Assembly: GCF_041435355.1 (NCBI RefSeq)
Contig: NZ_CP108442.1
Location: 3,162,001-3,226,000, forward strand
Direction: 5' to 3'
DNA: 64,000 nucleotides
Source: Streptomyces sp. NBC_01276
Lineage (GTDB): Bacteria; Actinomycetota; Actinomycetes; Streptomycetales; Streptomycetaceae
Below the pieces are notes generated by a model. The model was not told the origin of the DNA, did not search any database, and worked only from the letters and a program-made list of their open reading frames with translations. The position numbers and the translations under genes are program-made. Shown piece after piece: positions 59,679-64,000 of this stretch (positions are counted from its first letter, which is position 1; the number at the start of each line of letters is the position of its first letter).

Positions 59679-59686
<8 letters not shown>
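57737..59686 (+). CDS. korA: 2-oxoacid:ferredoxin oxidoreductase, alpha(-gamma) subunit
   Basis: 649 residues with GTG start at 57737 and AAGGAGG nine bases before it. The N-terminal ~35 residues are a hydrophilic extension. The gamma domain (~40-230: RFAGDSGDGMQLTGDRF) is fused to the pyrimidine-binding alpha domain (~250-640) with LYLGSYPITPASDILHEL, TTTSGPGVALKSETIGLAV and IQRGGPSTGLPTKTEQAD. This two-gene layout is that of 2-oxoglutarate:ferredoxin oxidoreductase (KorAB), which makes succinyl-CoA and reduced ferredoxin. Codon choice changes abruptly near 58880. Overlaps korB by eight bases. Confidence 0.92.
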
Positions 59687-60749
<1,063 letters not shown>

Positions 60750-60779
60750 CCGATACCGCCGGCCGGCCGCAGCCGTACG

Positions 60780-60812
60780 GAAGCCCGGATCCCGCTACGG
60801 GGTCCGGGCTTC
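60780..60812. terminator. Terminator between korB and hxlR-type gene
   Basis: GAAGCCCGGA/TCCGGGCTTC outer stem and CCCG/CGGG inner stem. It contains the last codons of the convergent HxlR gene (60795), so it may serve both genes. Confidence 0.7.
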
Positions 60813-61169
60813 GTCGTACGCGACGCGGGCCCGCTCCACCTCGCCGGTGCGACGCTCCGTCCAGCGCGCCAGCGCCCACACCTGCTCGGCGGCCTCACGG
60901 CCCAGGTCCGTCAGGGAGTAGTCCACGTGCGGCGGGATCACCGGGCGGGCGTGGCGCAGGACGAATCCGTCGCGTTCCAGGGTCTGGAGGGTCTGGGCCA
61001 GCATCTTCTCGCTGACCCCGCCGACCTCGCGGCGCAGCTCGCTGAACCGGTACGAGCGCTCGAACAGGGCGGCGAGCACCAGGACGCCCCAGCGGCTGGT
61101 GACGTGTTCCAGGATGCCGCGCGAGGGGCACATGGGGGCTTTGACGCTCACTTCGACACTTACTTCCAT
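60795..61169 (-). CDS. HxlR-family transcriptional regulator
   Basis: 124 residues, a winged helix-turn-helix protein. A single conserved Cys in APMCPSRGILEHVTSRWGVL sits where redox- or electrophile-sensing members (QorR, YodB, HypR types) have theirs. FSELRREVGGVSEKMLAQTL is the recognition region. Divergent from a quinone-reductase-like gene at 61278 with 108 bases between, the typical regulator/target pair. Likely a thiol-based repressor. Confidence 0.9.
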   Translation of the reverse strand: MEVSVEVSVKAPMCPSRGILEHVTSRWGVLVLAALFERSYRFSELRREVGGVSEKMLAQTLQTLERDGFVLRHARPVIPPHVDYSLTDLGREAAEQVWALARWTERRTGEVERARVAYDEARTP

Positions 61170-61173
61170 ACCA

Positions 61174-61196
61174 GTACCTTACTTTGAAGTGGGTAC
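61174..61196. promoter_or_regulatory. Candidate HxlR operator
   Basis: Imperfect inverted repeat GTACCTTACTT-TG-AAGT-GGGTAC, five bases from the regulator start codon and 82 bases before the divergent reductase gene. GTAC half-sites are common for HxlR-type regulators. Confidence 0.45.
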
Positions 61197-61277
61197 TTAC
61201 GGATAGTTAGCGCTCTCCATAAGCTTGTGTCATCACCGCACGAAAGCCCCAGAGACCCACACAGGAGCGTGAGCGTC

Positions 61278-62132
61278 ATGAGCATCGTCGTCACCGGAGC
61301 CACCGGATCCCTCGGCCGCCTCGTCGTCGAGGAGCTGCTGGACCGGGTCCCCGCCGACCGCCTGGCCGTCGTCGTACGCAACCGGGAGAAGGCAGCCGAC
61401 CTGGCCGCGCGCGGCATCGAGGTCCGGGTCGCGGACTACGACGACCCCGCGAGCCTGGCCGGCGCCTTCCGGGCCGGCGACCGCGTACTGCTGATCTCCG
61501 GCAGCGAGGTCGGCCGCCGCGTCCCGCAGCACACGGCCGTGATCAAGGCGGCGGAGGCGGCCGGGGTGGCCCAGCTGGCCTACACCGGGATCCTCGGCGG
61601 GCCCGAGGCGGACTTCGAGCTGGCGGCCGAGCACAAGGTCACCGAGCAGGCGGTCCTCGACTCCGGCCTGCCCTACACCTTCCTGCGCAACGGCTGGTAC
61701 CACGAGAACTACACCGCGCAGCTGGCCTCGGTCCTGGAGCACGGGGCCGTCCTCGGCAGCGCGGGCGAGGGCCGGATCGCCTCGGCGGCCCGCGCGGACT
61801 ACGCGGCGGCGGCCGCCGCGGTGCTGACCGGCGAGGGCCACCTGAACCGGGTCTACGAGCTCTCCGGGGACACCGCCTGGAGCCTGGCGGAGTACGCCGC
61901 CGAGGTGGCGCGGCAGTCCGGGCGCGAGGTCGCGTACGCCGCCGTCCCGGCGGACGCCCACCTGACGGCGCTGACCGGGGCCGGGGTGCCCGAGGGCTTC
62001 GCGGCGATCCTGGTCGACGTGGACGCGGCGATCTCGCGCGGCCGTCTCGCCGGGACCAGCGGGGACCTGGCCCGGCTGATCGGACGGCCGACGACCCCGG
62101 TGGCCCGCGCCATCGGCGCCGCCCTGGCCTGA
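61278..62132 (+). CDS. NmrA/QorB-like NAD(P)H:quinone oxidoreductase
   Basis: 284 residues from the ATG at 61278 (AGGAGCG upstream; a GTG nine bases earlier is possible). Atypical SDR: MSIVVTGATGSLGRLVVEEL is the nucleotide loop, and YTFLRNGWYHENYTAQL belongs to the active-site region of the QOR2/QorB group. Probably reduces quinones under oxidative or electrophile stress. Controlled by the divergent HxlR protein (inferred). Confidence 0.85.
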   Translation: MSIVVTGATGSLGRLVVEELLDRVPADRLAVVVRNREKAADLAARGIEVRVADYDDPASLAGAFRAGDRVLLISGSEVGRRVPQHTAVIKAAEAAGVAQLAYTGILGGPEADFELAAEHKVTEQAVLDSGLPYTFLRNGWYHENYTAQLASVLEHGAVLGSAGEGRIASAARADYAAAAAAVLTGEGHLNRVYELSGDTAWSLAEYAAEVARQSGREVAYAAVPADAHLTALTGAGVPEGFAAILVDVDAAISRGRLAGTSGDLARLIGRPTTPVARAIGAALA

Positions 62133-62252
62133 GGAACGCGCGACGGCGGCCGGATGTCATGAGTATCTCGCCGTAACGGGCATGACAGCGGCCCCCCGCG
62201 GCGCTACGGTCGTGAGGTTGTGAGATTGGCCGGAAGTCGCACTGGAGGGCCC

Positions 62253-63272
62253 GTGAAGGCACAGAACGAGCAGCGCGCGGGTCTGCTCTACGGATTCGGC
62301 GCGTACGGGATGTGGGGGCTGGTCCCCCTCTTCTGGCCGCTGCTCAAGCCGTCCGGGGCGATCGAGATCCTCGCCCACCGCATGGTGTGGTCAGTGGCGG
62401 TGGTCGGCGTCGCGCTGATCGCGCTGCGCCGCTGGAGCTGGATGGCGGAGCTGCTGCGCCAGCCGCGCAAGCTGGCGCTGACCGCGCTGGCCGCGACCGT
62501 GATCAGCGTGAACTGGGGCCTGTACATCTGGTCGGTCAACAACGGCCACGTGGTCGAGGCCAGCCTCGGCTACTTCATCAACCCGCTGGTGACCATCGCG
62601 CTCGGCGTCCTGGTCCTCGGGGAGCGGCTGCGCCGCCCCCAGTGGGCCGCGGTCGGCATCAGTTTCGCCGCCGTCCTGGTCCTGGCCATCGGGTACGGGC
62701 GCCCGCCGTGGATCTCGCTCGCCCTGGCCTCCTCCTTTGCCACCTACGGGCTGATCAAGAAGAAGCTCGGCATGGGCGGGCTGGAGTCGCTGACCGCCGA
62801 GACGGCGATGCTGTTCCTGCCCGCGCTGGGCTACCTGCTGTGGCTCGCCGCCGAGGGACGCTCGACGTTCGCCTCACTGGGGCTCGGACACTCCGCCCTG
62901 CTCGCCTCGACCGGGCTGGTCACCGCGATCCCGCTGGTCTGCTTCGGGGCGGCCGCGATCCGCGTTCCGCTGTCCACGCTGGGGCTGCTGCAGTACCTGG
63001 CGCCGGTGTTCCAGTTCGGGCTCGGGGTGCTGTACTTCCACGAGGCGATGCCGCCCGAGCGCTGGGCCGGCTTCTCCCTGGTCTGGGCCGCGCTGGTCCT
63101 GCTGAGCTGGGACGCGCTGCGCAGCTCCCGGCGCTCGCGGGCCCGGCTGGCACAGGCCGCGGGGAACGCGGCGGCGCCCGCCGCGGTACCGGCCGCTTCC
63201 GTCGCGGAGCCCGCCCCTCCGGCCGCAGACGCCCCCGCGGCGGGGGCGGCCCCCACCCGTGGGCCCGCGTAA
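62253..63272 (+). CDS. rarD: RarD-type EamA transporter
   Basis: 339 residues from the GTG at 62253 with GGAGGG. Ten membrane helices in two EamA repeats; MWGLVPLFWPLLKPSGAIEI and INPLVTIALGVLVLGERLRR are characteristic of RarD. The last ~45 residues are a cytoplasmic Ala/Pro tail. RarD was first linked to chloramphenicol sensitivity; physiological substrate unknown. It follows the reductase gene by 120 bases. Confidence 0.88.
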   Translation: MKAQNEQRAGLLYGFGAYGMWGLVPLFWPLLKPSGAIEILAHRMVWSVAVVGVALIALRRWSWMAELLRQPRKLALTALAATVISVNWGLYIWSVNNGHVVEASLGYFINPLVTIALGVLVLGERLRRPQWAAVGISFAAVLVLAIGYGRPPWISLALASSFATYGLIKKKLGMGGLESLTAETAMLFLPALGYLLWLAAEGRSTFASLGLGHSALLASTGLVTAIPLVCFGAAAIRVPLSTLGLLQYLAPVFQFGLGVLYFHEAMPPERWAGFSLVWAALVLLSWDALRSSRRSRARLAQAAGNAAAPAAVPAASVAEPAPPAADAPAAGAAPTRGPA

Positions 63273-63295
63273 CGGCCTTCACTCCTCTCCCCCGG

Positions 63296-63324
63296 TCCCC
63301 GGTACGAAACCTTCGTACCGGGGA
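63296..63324 (+). terminator. Terminator after rarD
   Basis: Perfect 13-bp stem TCCCCGGTACGAA with an ACC loop, 23 bases after the stop. The rest of the gap to 63476 shows no gene. Confidence 0.85.
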
Positions 63325-63425
63325 TCGTCCGTTTACCGAACTCCCTTGACCGGATTCTGGTCTTGACGGACAGTCACGCTCTCACTGAACATCAGGCTCG
63401 CACTGGCGCATCATCGTTCACCTGA

Positions 63426-64000
<575 letters not shown>

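Overview
The window is core chromosome of a high-GC actinomycete, almost certainly a Streptomyces. The support is the strong G/C third-position bias, frequent GTG and TTG starts, a NusG with a long acidic N-terminal extension, the tRNA-Trp/secE/nusG/rplK/rplA and rplJL-rpoBC order, and Streptomyces-type intergenic hairpins and repeats. Drug-target residues in RpsL (K43, K88) and the rifampicin region of RpoB look wild type.

Layout. 1-1.9 kb: start of fusA (cut by the edge), rpsG and rpsL (str operon), with a near-consensus promoter. 2-10.3 kb: plus-strand accessory block between the str operon and rpoC: a YfhO-type membrane protein, a Crp/Fnr regulator, then a tight four-gene operon. That operon encodes a nucleotide-cyclase-fold protein, a P-loop/helical-repeat protein, an SPFH-like protein and an M48 membrane protease. 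The first two share an F-x-GTNNG-x2-AG-x3-GD motif, at the C-terminus of one and near the N-terminus of the other. This is the best candidate for an undescribed system, probably of the conflict/regulated-response type. 10.3-24.6 kb: rpoC, rpoB, rplL, rplJ, two related lipoproteins, rplA, rplK, nusG, secE and tRNA-Trp, all on the minus strand with clear terminators and several promoters. 24.8-31.4 kb: aminotransferase, adenosine deaminase, murB, small proteins, and an MFS exporter with its TetR regulator and two matching operators.

31.4-32.5 kb holds no convincing gene. It is one imperfect inverted repeat with arms of about 0.57 kb around a perfect 21-bp/3-nt hairpin. 32.5-38.4 kb: two MaoC/HadA-like dehydratase subunits, rpmG, tRNA-Met, tRNA-Thr, an amidohydrolase, an NAD(P)-binding protein, a DUF3574 protein, an unknown protein, tRNA-Tyr and yajQ. 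38.6-42.9 kb: SulP and APC transporters, yccF, htpX.

43-53 kb: an incomplete complex I operon, nuoA-B-C-H-I-J-K-L-M-N, without nuoD, E, F or G; its NuoC carries a long repetitive tail. 53.1-57.5 kb: two tandem, nearly identical-core NarL/DesK-type sensor kinases and a LuxR-type response regulator, with a 53-bp tandem repeat between the second kinase and the regulator. 57.7-60.7 kb: a two-subunit 2-oxoacid:ferredoxin oxidoreductase (korAB), a plausible source of reduced ferredoxin for the partial Nuo complex. 60.8-64 kb: a divergent HxlR regulator/quinone-reductase-like pair, a RarD transporter and the start of a secreted M28 aminopeptidase cut by the right edge.
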